Below, one piece after another: positions 8,604 to 18,837 of a stretch of 64,000 bases of DNA; positions within the stretch are counted from its first letter, which is position 1; every line of letters starts with the position of its first letter. The notes beneath the pieces are model-generated. The model worked only from the letters and a program-made list of their open reading frames with translations, was not told where the DNA came from and searched no databases. The position numbers were made by a program, and so were the translations under genes. Origin of the DNA: JAAXGX01 sp965221595 (GTDB lineage Bacteria > Acidobacteriota > Vicinamibacteria > Vicinamibacterales > UBA8438); the NCBI GenBank assembly GCA_965221595.1, contig OZ244900.1, positions 2,790,001 through 2,854,000 of the forward strand, given 5' to 3'.

Positions 8604-9223
8604 ACAACAGGGAAATTTCCAGTCGCCGCCAACATGACCCAAGCAACTGACTACGCGCACGCCACCACCGAGTAGGCCCCGGGCATGCCGATCGGGTCCG
8701 CCGTCCTCGCCCGGACCGACCCGGCGGACGCTCACGGCTGGTGTGTCTACCGCGTAACGCGCGTCGGCACTGTGATGTGTGCCACGAGCGGAACGACCAC
8801 GACCGGGCGAACAGCGAACTCGCGGTGACGCAACTGCGGGCCGCGGCGAGACGAAGCCCGCAGCCGGCGCTGCATCGCGGGCTGGCCGGACACGGCCACC
8901 ACGCCGCCGCGCGCGGTGTGGCCGAATGGCTCGCCGACGAGCCGTTCGAGCACCCCGGCTCGAAGAAGTCCCGTTCGCGGGCGGCACGGCGGTGGCGGAA
9001 CCTCGCGCGCCAGCGGAGCCGCGCATGACCGGACACAGGGATGAACGCGCTCCGGGCGGGCGGCAGCCTGACACCCCGCGAACGGCTCGAGCTCCACAGC
9101 GCGAGCGGGCCAGCCGACGAAGGAGTTGCTCGCGATCCTCGTGGGATCAAGGGCGTGACGCCTACGCGGGCGGCCCATGCCGTTCGCGCGACGTCGCTCC
9201 GTCCAGTTTGTAACGTCCGTGTC
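8604..9223. other. 620-nt region inside the IS-bounded segment; no supported gene
   Basis: Several open frames exist on both strands, none with a recognisable domain or a convincing start. A short frame ending near 8675 is only the tail of the IS reading frame. This may be decayed cargo. The AbiE promoter begins at its right edge. Confidence 0.5.
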
Positions 9224-9252
9224 TTGAATGGAGTCTGAAATATCACTAGTAT
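9224..9252 (+). promoter_or_regulatory. Sigma70-type promoter of the AbiE operon
   Basis: TTGAAT at 9224-9229 and TAGTAT at 9247-9252 are separated by 17 nt. The 9230-9262 stretch is distinctly AT-rich in this GC-rich region and contains partial palindromes (ACTAGT, TATTCTAGACAATA), where the antitoxin could bind. Confidence 0.65.
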
Positions 9253-9274
9253 TCTAGACAATAGGTGTCAAAGC

Positions 9275-9877
9275 ATGTCCACCGCACGAGCCATTCGCGT
9301 CGGCATACGCAAGCTGCCGAAGGGCAAGCCGTTCACCAGCGAGCGCTTTCTGAAGCACGGTTCGCGGAACACCGTGGACCGAACGCTTTCGCGCCTCGCC
9401 GGCCAAGGCGAAATCCAGCGTCTCGCCCGCGGCGTCTTCGTTCGCCCCCGGAAGAGCCGCTTCGTCGGGACCATCCTCCCCGACGTCGTCGAGGTGGTCG
9501 AGGCCATCGCCCGGAACAATGGCGAAACGGTCCAGGTCCACGGCGCGGAAGCTGCGCGGCGGTTCAAGTTGAGCGCCCAGGTGCCGAGGACGCCGGTGTT
9601 CCATACCAGCGCGTCGACTCGCACCATCCGGATTGCCAACATCACCGTTAGAATGGTCCACACCTCGAACCGCCAGCGGCTGCAGTTCGCCGGCGAGCCG
9701 GCGGGTGCCGCGCTTGCCGCCCTTTGGTACCTCGGCAAGAACAACGTGACCCCGCAGACGGTCGCCACGATCGAGGGTGCCCTCGGCGCGGCGGAGTTCC
9801 GGAGGCTGCGGTCCGCAGACATGCCGGCGTGGATGACCAAGGCGCTCGCCGCGGTCCCGGACAGGCCCCATGGCTGA
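9275..9877 (+). CDS. AbiEi-like antitoxin (type IV TA), winged-helix transcription factor
   Basis: 200 aa. The N-terminal third (residues 1-60; FTSERFLKHGSRNTVDRTLSRL then GEIQRLARGVFVRP) is the winged-helix of AbiEi/DUF6088 antitoxins, which repress their own operon. The C-terminal half has the AbiEi core (FAGEPAGAALAALWYLG). In the family the antitoxin counters AbiEii without direct contact. It overlaps the toxin gene by 8 nt, the usual coupled arrangement. Confidence 0.85.
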   Translation: MSTARAIRVGIRKLPKGKPFTSERFLKHGSRNTVDRTLSRLAGQGEIQRLARGVFVRPRKSRFVGTILPDVVEVVEAIARNNGETVQVHGAEAARRFKLSAQVPRTPVFHTSASTRTIRIANITVRMVHTSNRQRLQFAGEPAGAALAALWYLGKNNVTPQTVATIEGALGAAEFRRLRSADMPAWMTKALAAVPDRPHG

Positions 9878-10880
9878 GCCATTCCTGTCCCTCGATGCCG
9901 ACGAACGCGCCGACATACTGCGGACCGTCGCCGCCCGGTCCGGACGGAGGGCTATCATTCTGGAGAAGGACATCTGGGTCTGCTGGGTCCTCCAAGCCCT
10001 CTTCTCCATGCCCGATCCTCATCCCATGGCCTTCAAGGGCGGCACCTCGCTCTCCAAGGTCTACTGCATCATCGACCGGTTTTCCGAAGACGTGGACATC
10101 ACCCTTGACTACAGGGCGTTCAACGACGGCTTCGACCCCTTTGCGGACGACCTCAGCCGGAACCGGATCAAGGGCTTCAGCGAACGCCTCAGGAACCGCG
10201 TCGCGGAGTACATCCGCGATGTCGTGGCGCCCGCCCTCGACGTCGCCGCCGATCGCCTCGCGGCCGACGGCCGGCACCACATCCGGGTCGGCGACCATGG
10301 CGAGACGATCCACTTCGCCTATCCGTCCGCCGTCGAAGACCCCGATCCCTACGTCAGGAGTGAAGTCCTGCTGGAATTCGGTGGACGCAACGTCATCGAT
10401 CCGAACGAGCAGCACGTGATCACTCCCGACATGACCGCGCTGGTCCCCGACCTCGACTATCCCGCGGCAACCGTGACGGTCCTCTCTCCGAGACGCACTT
10501 TCTGGGAGAAGGCCACGCTAATCCATGCCGAGTGTCACAGGCGCCGGCTCGCGGAACACCCCGAACGGCTCTCCCGGCACTGGTTCGACCTGACGCGACT
10601 CGCCGCGCACGATACCGGCCGGGCCGCGCTCGCCGACCGCGCACTGCTCAAGGATGTCGTTCGGCACAAGAAGGTGTTCTTCCACGCCGGCTACGCCAAC
10701 TACGATCACTGCCTCGACGGCCGGCTGCGGCTCATTCCCGACGACGACCAACTTCCCGCCCTGCAAGCCGACTACGACAAGATGCGCGACGCGGCCATCG
10801 TCGCCGACGACGCACCCCGGTTCGACGCCCTCGTCGAAGAACTTCGCATCCTGGAAGCCGACGTGAACCGCCGCCGCTGA
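9870..10880 (+). CDS. AbiEii/AbiGii nucleotidyltransferase toxin
   Basis: 336 aa, normal for AbiEii. The nucleotidyltransferase motifs are intact: FKGGTSLSKVY near residue 53, FSEDVDITLD near residue 73 (D-x-D) and TFWEKATLIHAECHRR (the Lys/His motif of AbiEii). Family members transfer nucleotides to tRNA acceptor ends or GTP-dependent targets, causing growth arrest that can abort phage infection. It is preceded by and overlaps the AbiEi gene. No truncation is seen, so the pair looks functional. Confidence 0.9.
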   Translation: MAEPFLSLDADERADILRTVAARSGRRAIILEKDIWVCWVLQALFSMPDPHPMAFKGGTSLSKVYCIIDRFSEDVDITLDYRAFNDGFDPFADDLSRNRIKGFSERLRNRVAEYIRDVVAPALDVAADRLAADGRHHIRVGDHGETIHFAYPSAVEDPDPYVRSEVLLEFGGRNVIDPNEQHVITPDMTALVPDLDYPAATVTVLSPRRTFWEKATLIHAECHRRRLAEHPERLSRHWFDLTRLAAHDTGRAALADRALLKDVVRHKKVFFHAGYANYDHCLDGRLRLIPDDDQLPALQADYDKMRDAAIVADDAPRFDALVEELRILEADVNRRR

Positions 10881-11210
10881 TTGCCCAGGGTACTCAGCTG
10901 CCGGGTCTGGGAGCGGTGTTGGCCCGTGAAGTGTGACCGAGAGCGGACCTGTGCTCCGGCACGTTGCGGCGGCGGCCAGGTGTGCCTGACGCAAGATTGT
11001 CGGGTTGGCGGGCCACAGCCGCGAGGCATCGTCGGTCTCGTGGTTGGCAACGCTCCGAACGAGGCGGGCGGCGGGAAGGGGCGTCGCGCGCCGCGGCGAC
11101 GGGCGTCCCGCGGAACGTCGCCGCCGGTCCGCGGCGCTTGGAGTCGCGGGCGAGGCGGTTGCGGCGGGCGGGTCGGTGTGTCAGGCCACATGGAAAACTG
11201 ACCCCCTGGT
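10881..11210. other. 330-nt spacer between AbiEii and the left IS end
   Basis: No gene with a recognisable domain on either strand and no clear terminator. The sequence abuts the left terminal repeat of the IS copy at 11211. Confidence 0.5.
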
Positions 11211-11236
11211 TGGACTGCGCCCCTTGAGATGGACAG
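11211..11236 (+). repeat. Left terminal inverted repeat of the IS3-type element
   Basis: 26 bp starting TGGACTGCGCCCC and ending GGACAG, complementary to 8578-8603 at 23 of 26 positions. It stands 48 nt before the orfA start, the normal position of an IS3 left end. Confidence 0.8.
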
Positions 11237-11284
11237 TTCCAGGTGCGACGATTGACAGGCGATGGGGTCTTCGGAGGTTGAGCC

Positions 11285-11470
11285 ATGGCCCGACACCGCA
11301 GCTACAGCATCGAGTTCAAGCGACAGATAGCACAGGAGTTCGTCGGCGGCGAGACCCTCAACGGGCTTTCCCGGCGCCACGACGTCTCCCGGAACCTGGT
11401 CCGGATCTGGGTCGCGAGCGCCTCTACGGCCGGCGACGTCTCTTCACGCCGCGCCTTGCGAACTCCGTGA
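11285..11470 (+). pseudogene. IS3-family OrfA, 5' remnant
   Basis: The first about 43 residues (HRSYSIEFKRQIAQEFVGG then LSRRHDVSRNLVRIWV) are the helix-turn-helix of IS3/IS911 OrfA (HTH_Tnp_1). Family resemblance stops near 11412, and the rest of the frame is unrelated sequence overlapping the end of the glycosyltransferase gene. The remaining orfA and all of orfB are missing, so this is the 5' end of a truncated copy. Confidence 0.8.
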
Positions 11471-12616
11471 CCGTCGTTGTGGTTCCTGTCTTTCGCCTCG
11501 GGGTGGATCGAGGCGCTGGTGGACGCGGGCATCGAGCGGGGAACTCGCCGCGCCGCTCCCGCCGTAGACGGCTTCCAGCCGGCGCACGAGGTCTTCGGAT
11601 GCGAAACCCCGCGGAACATCGACCGCACGTCCCGGCGCACTGCGGAGGGCGGCGGCCAACGCGTCGACGTCGCCCCAGGAGACCAGCAGATCGCCACCGG
11701 GATGCCATTCGCGCACGCCGCCGCTGTCCCAAGCCGCCACCGGCGTGCCGAGCGTGAGGGCCTCCAGCCCGACGATGCCGAACGGCTCCTGCCAGCGCGA
11801 GGGCATGACGAGCACGGCGGCGCGCCGGTAGGCGGCGGAGAGGCGGCGGCGGTCGAGCCAACCGAGCACCTCGACGCCCTCGGCCTCGATCTCCTGGCGC
11901 AGCGGGCCGGTCCCGGCCACGACCAGGGGCAGCGACGACCCCGAGCGCCGCCAGGCGTCGACGGCCTCGCGGACGCCCTTGGCCTCGACCACGCGGCCGG
12001 CGAACAGGACGCAGGGCGGACCGTCGGCCGGCGCGCCGACGTCGAGGCCGTGGGCAACCGGGGGCACGACCGCGACACGGGCCGCCGGCACCCCCACCTG
12101 GATCAGCTCGCGCTGCATGTACGACGACAGCACGGTGAGCCGCAGACTCCTCACCGCCGCCAGCCGCTGCGCGGTGAGCTCGAGGATGGCCTCGAAGTAG
12201 CCGCGGTCGTCGAAGCAACCGGCGCACGTCTCGCGGCCCAGCGCGTCGCCGCAGACCCGACCGTCCGCGGTCCACTTGCCCCGCCCCGGACAGAAGAAAC
12301 GATGGTCCTGGATCGTGACCACTGCATCCACGGTGGCCGCCCAGGTCAGCACGGCGGGATTGACGACGTTGTGAACGTGGACGAGATCCGGCTGCAGACG
12401 GTCCAGCAGCGGGTCGAGAGTGACATCGGCGTGCGTCCTGGCATCGAGCCCGGGCACGACGGTCGTGGGACAGGGTGGGCGCACGACCCTCTCGTCGCAG
12501 CGGCCCACCGCCAGGTGCTGCCGGTGACCCGCCGCCAGGGCGTCGAGCAGGCCGAGGAGGGCCAAATCGGCGCCTCCCCGGTCGCTCAGTCGGTCCGCGA
12601 CGTGAAGAATCCGCAC
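11444..12616 (-). CDS. Glycosyltransferase family 4
   Basis: 390 aa. N-terminal Rossmann fold MRILHVADRLSDRGGAD; the donor-binding half has VLFAGRVVEAKGVREAV, then SRWQEPFGIVGLEALTLGTPV, the E-x7-E signature of GT4. A cysteine cluster in the acceptor half (residues 109-135, FFCPGRGKW then CGDALGRETCAGC) is typical of a GT4 subset. It follows katG by 10 nt on the same strand, so it is co-transcribed. Its last 25 residues are polar and Arg-rich and end beside the IS remnant, so the C-terminus may have been altered by the insertion. Substrate unknown. Confidence 0.85.
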   Translation of the reverse strand: MRILHVADRLSDRGGADLALLGLLDALAAGHRQHLAVGRCDERVVRPPCPTTVVPGLDARTHADVTLDPLLDRLQPDLVHVHNVVNPAVLTWAATVDAVVTIQDHRFFCPGRGKWTADGRVCGDALGRETCAGCFDDRGYFEAILELTAQRLAAVRSLRLTVLSSYMQRELIQVGVPAARVAVVPPVAHGLDVGAPADGPPCVLFAGRVVEAKGVREAVDAWRRSGSSLPLVVAGTGPLRQEIEAEGVEVLGWLDRRRLSAAYRRAAVLVMPSRWQEPFGIVGLEALTLGTPVAAWDSGGVREWHPGGDLLVSWGDVDALAAALRSAPGRAVDVPRGFASEDLVRRLEAVYGGSGAASSPLDARVHQRLDPPRGERQEPQRRSRSSQGAA

Positions 12617-12626
12617 CCCGCCGCGA

Positions 12627-14834
<2,208 letters not shown>

Positions 14835-14838
14835 GTGC

Positions 14839-15294
14839 TCAACCCTTTCTGTTGTTTCCCGTTCGGTTCGCGTTGACGCGCTGCCTGCCGCAGCCGGGAC
14901 AGTATCCCCAGTAGATGACCTCGGCCTCCTCGATGTGGAAACCGTGATCGTCGGCGGCGGTGAGGCACGGCGCCTCGCCCACAGCGCAGTCGACGTCGAC
15001 CATGACGCCGCAGGTGCGGCAGACGAGGTGATGGTGGTTGTCGCCGACTCGATCCTCGTATCGCGCGGGCGACCCCGCCGGCTGAATCCGGCGCGCCAGA
15101 CCCCGCTCGACCAGCGTTCCCAGCGTGTCGTAGACCGCCTGGCGGGAGATCGACCCGATGCGCCCGCGCACGTCGTCCGCGAGATCGTCGGCGGTGGCAT
15201 GCGGCCGGATCGCCACGGCCCGCAGTACCGCCAGCCGCTGGGCCGTGACCTGCAGCCCGTGCCGCCGGAGCAGCCCCTCGGCGTCCTCGTTCAC
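14839..15294 (-). CDS. Fur-family regulator, FurA/PerR-like peroxide sensor
   Basis: 151 aa, normal for Fur proteins. A winged helix lies at residues 1-75 (LQVTAQRLAVLRAV, then SISRQAVYDTLGTLVERGLARR). The metal region has NHHHLVCRTCG (regulatory site plus the first CxxC) and YWGYCPGCGRQ (second CxxC of the structural zinc). Immediate linkage to katG argues for a peroxide-responsive repressor of the PerR/FurA class rather than an iron-uptake Fur. A partial palindrome lies directly upstream. Confidence 0.88.
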   Translation of the reverse strand: MNEDAEGLLRRHGLQVTAQRLAVLRAVAIRPHATADDLADDVRGRIGSISRQAVYDTLGTLVERGLARRIQPAGSPARYEDRVGDNHHHLVCRTCGVMVDVDCAVGEAPCLTAADDHGFHIEEAEVIYWGYCPGCGRQRVNANRTGNNRKG

Positions 15295-15309
15295 TGCAGC
15301 CAGTCAATC

Positions 15310-15332
15310 ACTTGTTCTGGACTGAGTCAAGT
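15310..15332. promoter_or_regulatory. Candidate autoregulatory operator of the fur-katG operon
   Basis: ACTTG at 15310-15314 and CAAGT at 15328-15332 form a 5-bp inverted repeat with a 13-nt centre, 16 nt upstream of the fur-like start. On the coding strand it contains TTGACTCAGTCCAGAA, which looks like the -35/operator region I recall for mycobacterial furA. This is from memory and is not an alignment. Confidence 0.45.
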
Positions 15333-15347
15333 ATCAGTCTGGATCGA

Positions 15348-15941
15348 CTATCTGCGGGCACCGAGGACGCTGAGGGCAGCCGCCGCGGCCAGCTTGTGGT
15401 CCCTGCGCCACGGCGCGCCCGCCTCCCGCCCGAACCGCGCAACGAGCGCGGCCACCTCGGCCACATCGACCCCCATCGCCGCGGCCGCGAGCAACGTCGG
15501 ATCCGCCCGGCGGGGGTAGCGCCGGACCTCCATGCCGAGCCGGGCCGCCGCGGCGGCCAGCAGCTCGCGATACAGCATGCCGTCGGCGGCCAGTGTCAGG
15601 GAACGCGAGATCAAGACATCCTCCAGCGAGTCGGGCAGCACATCGTACGGACTCGCAGGCAGAATCAGGACCTCGGTTTCCCAGGCCGCCCGCAGGGTCG
15701 ACATCGCCGCGGCCGCACGCTGCGCCACCGATCGCCTCACGCGGTCGACGAGATCGGTCGCCGCCTTGATGTCGAGCTCCAGGGCCTCGTGGTGGTAGGG
15801 CGCGGCGGGGAGCCCCTCGTCGATCAGCACGGCGCGTCGCCGATCGAGGAAAACCGGCGTGGCCTCCCTCTGCCCCAGGGTGACCAGCTCGGCGCGCGCG
15901 TAGTGGTCGGTGGCTCCGACGACGGCTCGGGTGACGCTCAT
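15348..15941 (-). CDS. Hypothetical protein
   Basis: 197 aa from the ATG at 15941; the frame is open to 16016 but the upstream part is not convincing. No signal peptide or membrane segment. The N-terminal half is alpha/beta-like (FLDRRRAVLIDEGLPAAPYHHE) and the C-terminus is Ala-rich helix (DPTLLAAAAMGVDVAEVAALV). I recognise no family. It lies upstream of the fur-katG operon on the same strand, separated by the putative operator. Confidence 0.6.
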   Translation of the reverse strand: MSVTRAVVGATDHYARAELVTLGQREATPVFLDRRRAVLIDEGLPAAPYHHEALELDIKAATDLVDRVRRSVAQRAAAAMSTLRAAWETEVLILPASPYDVLPDSLEDVLISRSLTLAADGMLYRELLAAAAARLGMEVRRYPRRADPTLLAAAAMGVDVAEVAALVARFGREAGAPWRRDHKLAAAAALSVLGARR

Positions 15942-16065
15942 GACTGACGACTGTACCGTGTGTGTGCGACTCCGACTCGCCGGCACGATGCGTCGGATCC
16001 GGCTCGGATGCATCACCCGGGCGGTCGCGCACCCGCACCGACGCGCATGCTAGGATTTGATGAGT

Positions 16066-16141
16066 GGGCCGCTAGCTCAACTGGTAGAGCAGCAGACTCT
16101 TAATCTGCGGGTTCGGGGTTCGAGTCCCTGGCGGCTCACCA
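16066..16141 (+). tRNA. tRNA-Lys (anticodon CTT)
   Basis: 76 nt with encoded CCA. The acceptor is GGGCCGC/GCGGCTC, the anticodon stem GCAGA/TCTGC is perfect, the loop is CTCTTAA (anticodon CTT) and the T loop is TTCGAGT. A TAGGAT hexamer at 16051-16056 sits 9 nt upstream and fits a -10 box. Confidence 0.97.
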
Positions 16142-16269
16142 CCACTCGGACGACCGGCAAGACGCCCCCGGGCGGCAAGTGACCCGCACCCCCGCGGGGC
16201 ACACGCACCACCTGGGCCTGGAGCAGCCGGGACGCCGGCCGCGCCGGACACGGTATGCTCCACGGCAAC

Positions 16270-16998
16270 ATGACCGGTTCCGTGGACGCGATTCCCCTCT
16301 CCAATCTCAGTCTCACGCTGCTGCCGGCGCTGGTGGTGCTCGCCATCCTGCGACGCTGGTCGGCCGGGGCCGGCGCCGCGCTCCACGGTATCGGGCGCAT
16401 GGTCGTGCAGCTCGCGCTCGTCGGCTACGTGCTGACTTTCATCTTCGACACCGGGCGTCCGGCCGTCGTGCTCGCCACGCTGACCGTTATGCTCGCCGCG
16501 GCCGGCTGGATTTCGCTCAGGCCGGTCGCGCGGCGCCGCCGGGCCGTCTATCCGCAGGCCCTCGCGGCCATCGGCGCCGGCGGGGTATCGACGCTGGTGC
16601 TGGTCACGCAGGGCGTTCTCGTTGCCGACCCGTGGTACGAACCCACCGTGCTCGTCCCGCTCGGCGGCATGGTCTTCGCCTCGTCGATGAACGCGGTGAG
16701 CCTTGCGGCGGAGCGGCTCGATGCCGAGCTCGCCCGCGGGGCGGCCTACACCGCGGGGCGGCCCGTGGCGCTGCGTTCGGCGCTCATCCCGCAGGTCAAC
16801 AGCCTGTTCGCGGTCGGCCTCGTGTCCCTGCCGGGGATGATGACCGGCCAGATCCTGTCCGGCATCCCGCCGCTGATCGCGGTGCGCTACCAGGTGCTGG
16901 TGATGTGCATGCTGTTCGGCGCGGCGGGCATGTCGGCGGCGTGCTTCCTGGCACTGCAGCGGCCAGCCGGGATGCCGAGCGCAGCCTCATTCGATTGA
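16270..16998 (+). CDS. ABC transporter permease, FetB/UPF0014 family
   Basis: 242 aa from the ATG at 16270; the ATG at 16255 lies inside a probable -10 box (TATGCT, 16254-16259). About six or seven membrane segments span the protein. Family signatures are STLVLVTQGVLVADPWYEPT, LVPLGGMVFASSMNAVSLAAERL, and LVSLPGMMTGQILSGIPP near the C-terminus. E. coli FetAB is an iron-export ABC system active under oxidative stress. No FetA-type ATPase lies next to it here, so a partner must be elsewhere. Closeness to fur-katG is suggestive only. Confidence 0.85.
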   Translation: MTGSVDAIPLSNLSLTLLPALVVLAILRRWSAGAGAALHGIGRMVVQLALVGYVLTFIFDTGRPAVVLATLTVMLAAAGWISLRPVARRRRAVYPQALAAIGAGGVSTLVLVTQGVLVADPWYEPTVLVPLGGMVFASSMNAVSLAAERLDAELARGAAYTAGRPVALRSALIPQVNSLFAVGLVSLPGMMTGQILSGIPPLIAVRYQVLVMCMLFGAAGMSAACFLALQRPAGMPSAASFD

Positions 16999-17061
16999 AG
17001 GCCGGATGCGAAGCGGGGGTGCGGGGCCCAGCCCCGTCCGAGGCCAGGGCGTTTGCCGGTG

Positions 17062-17067
17062 TATCCT
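17062..17067 (+). promoter_or_regulatory. -10 box (TATCCT), predicted leaderless start
   Basis: TATCCT ends exactly 7 nt before the ATG at 17075 of the serine hydrolase, so transcription would begin at or beside the start codon. No Shine-Dalgarno sequence is visible. Confidence 0.45.
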
Positions 17068-17074
17068 GCACGCG

Positions 17075-18802
17075 ATGATCCGGCGGCTGTGGCAGCTGCG
17101 CATCGTGCTCGGGGCCCTGGCGGCCGTCGGCCTGCTCGCCGTCGCGGCGGCGCTCCCCGGCAGCGCCCAGCGTGAGGGGCCCGAGCGGCGCGTCGACGCC
17201 CTCTTCGCGCGCTGGACGGGACCGCGCACCCCGGGCTGCGCGGTGGGCGTCATGCGCAGTGGCGAGCTGCTGTTCGCCAAGGGCTACGGCGCCGCAAACC
17301 TGGAGTACGACGTCCCGATCACGCCGTCGACGGTCTTTCATGTGGCTTCGGTGTCGAAGCAGTTCACAGCGTTGGCGCTCGCGCTGCTGGCGGCCGACGG
17401 CAAGGTCTCCTGGGACGACGACATCCGGCGTCATGTTCCGGAGCTGCCCGACTTCGGCATGCCCATCACGCTGCGGCACCTCGCCCACCACACGAGCGGC
17501 ATCCGCGACCAGTGGGCCATGCTGCAGATGGCGGGCTGGCGCTGGGGCGGCGACGTCATCCGCCAGGCCGACGTGCTCGACCTGCTGTCGCGCCAGACCG
17601 CGCTCAATTTCACCCCCGGCACCGACTACGTCTACAGCAACTCCGGCTACACGCTGCTGGCGGTCGTCGTCGAGCGGGTGTCGGGACAGACGCTGCGTGC
17701 CTTCACGAGCGCGCGGCTGTTCCGGCCGCTCGGAATGACGCACACGGTGTTCCGCGACGATCACACCATGCTGGTCCGCAACCGCGCCTACGCCTACGCG
17801 CGCGACGGCTTCGGCCGCTACCGGCTCAGCATCCCCGACTTCGCCATCGTCGGCGCCACCAGCCTGTTCACGACAGTAGAGGACCTCGCCCACTGGAACC
17901 GCAATTTCACCAGCGGCGAGGTGGGCGGCCGCGACGTGCTCCGGCAGCTCCAGGCTCACGGTGCGCTGGACGACGGCGGACGTCTCGCGTACGCGTTCGG
18001 GCTGGCACATGGGACGCACCGCGGCCGGCCCACGATCGGCCACGGCGGCACGGACGCCGGCTACCGCAGCGAGTTCCTACGCTTTCCCGACGAGGACCTC
18101 GCGGTGGCAGTGCTGTGCAACACCGCCATGGCCGGCCCGGGACGTCTGGCACGGGACATTGCCGACGTCTTCCTGCCGGCACCTGCCAGCGCGGCGGTCC
18201 CCGTGCGGGCGGCGGGCGGCCGGCCCGCTCGGCGGCGCCCCGGCGGGCCGACGGTCGCGGGCGGCGAAACCGGCGGGTTGCCGACCGATCCGGCCAGCCT
18301 GGCGGGCTACTACCGGCGGCCCGGGAACGACGTGCCGCTGCGGGTCATCGCCCGCGGCGACGATCTCACGCTGCTGGCCGGAGGCGTGGAGCAGCCGCTG
18401 CACCCGGCTGGCGGCGGCGGGTTCCGGCTCGGGGGCACAACGGACGTGACGTTCATGCCCGGCGCCCGCGGCCGTCCGCTGACGCTGCGCGTCGGAGACC
18501 CGCCGCGCCCGGTCTACAGCCGCGCAGCGCCCGTGCGCCCCGCGGCGCAGGCCCTGGCAGCCTACGCCGGGTCGTACTACAGCGACGACCTCGCCGTGGA
18601 GTACACCTTCCGCGTGGAGGATGGCCGGCTCGTCCTCCGCAACCGCAAGCTGGGCCGCATTCCGCTCGCGCCGACGTTCGCCGACGGCTTCCGCGGTGCA
18701 GCCTGGTACTTCACGTTCCGCCGCGACGATGCGGGCGCGGTCGCCGGGTTCACGGTGAGCACGTCCCGGGCCTGGAACATCGCCTTCCGGAAACGCGGGT
18801 AG
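17075..18802 (+). CDS. Exported serine hydrolase, beta-lactamase class C / PBP fold
   Basis: 575 aa from the ATG at 17075. Residues 1-30 are a signal peptide (LVALGALAAVGLL-like core, AQ cleavage). Catalytic motifs: FHVASVSKQFTAL (S-x-x-K), DYVYSNSGYTLL (Y-x-N) and IGHGGTDAGYRS (HGG in place of KTG). The catalytic domain covers residues 40-365; after a low-complexity linker (365-400) there is a C-terminal lipocalin-like beta domain of the DUF3471 type. Such proteins act as esterases, D-aminopeptidases or carboxypeptidases in the periplasm. It precedes the aldolase gene by 35 nt and is probably in one operon. Confidence 0.88.
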   Translation: MIRRLWQLRIVLGALAAVGLLAVAAALPGSAQREGPERRVDALFARWTGPRTPGCAVGVMRSGELLFAKGYGAANLEYDVPITPSTVFHVASVSKQFTALALALLAADGKVSWDDDIRRHVPELPDFGMPITLRHLAHHTSGIRDQWAMLQMAGWRWGGDVIRQADVLDLLSRQTALNFTPGTDYVYSNSGYTLLAVVVERVSGQTLRAFTSARLFRPLGMTHTVFRDDHTMLVRNRAYAYARDGFGRYRLSIPDFAIVGATSLFTTVEDLAHWNRNFTSGEVGGRDVLRQLQAHGALDDGGRLAYAFGLAHGTHRGRPTIGHGGTDAGYRSEFLRFPDEDLAVAVLCNTAMAGPGRLARDIADVFLPAPASAAVPVRAAGGRPARRRPGGPTVAGGETGGLPTDPASLAGYYRRPGNDVPLRVIARGDDLTLLAGGVEQPLHPAGGGGFRLGGTTDVTFMPGARGRPLTLRVGDPPRPVYSRAAPVRPAAQALAAYAGSYYSDDLAVEYTFRVEDGRLVLRNRKLGRIPLAPTFADGFRGAAWYFTFRRDDAGAVAGFTVSTSRAWNIAFRKRG

Positions 18803-18837
18803 ACACAACCACAACCGTACGACCAGGCGAGGGTGTC

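Noticed and set aside
8741..9213. Several 80-145 codon frames on both strands inside the IS-bounded segment
   Set aside because: They overlap one another and none shows a domain or start signal.
16255..16257. ATG 16255 as the FetB start
   Set aside because: It lies inside a TATGCT -10 candidate; ATG 16270 fits better with the family N-terminus.
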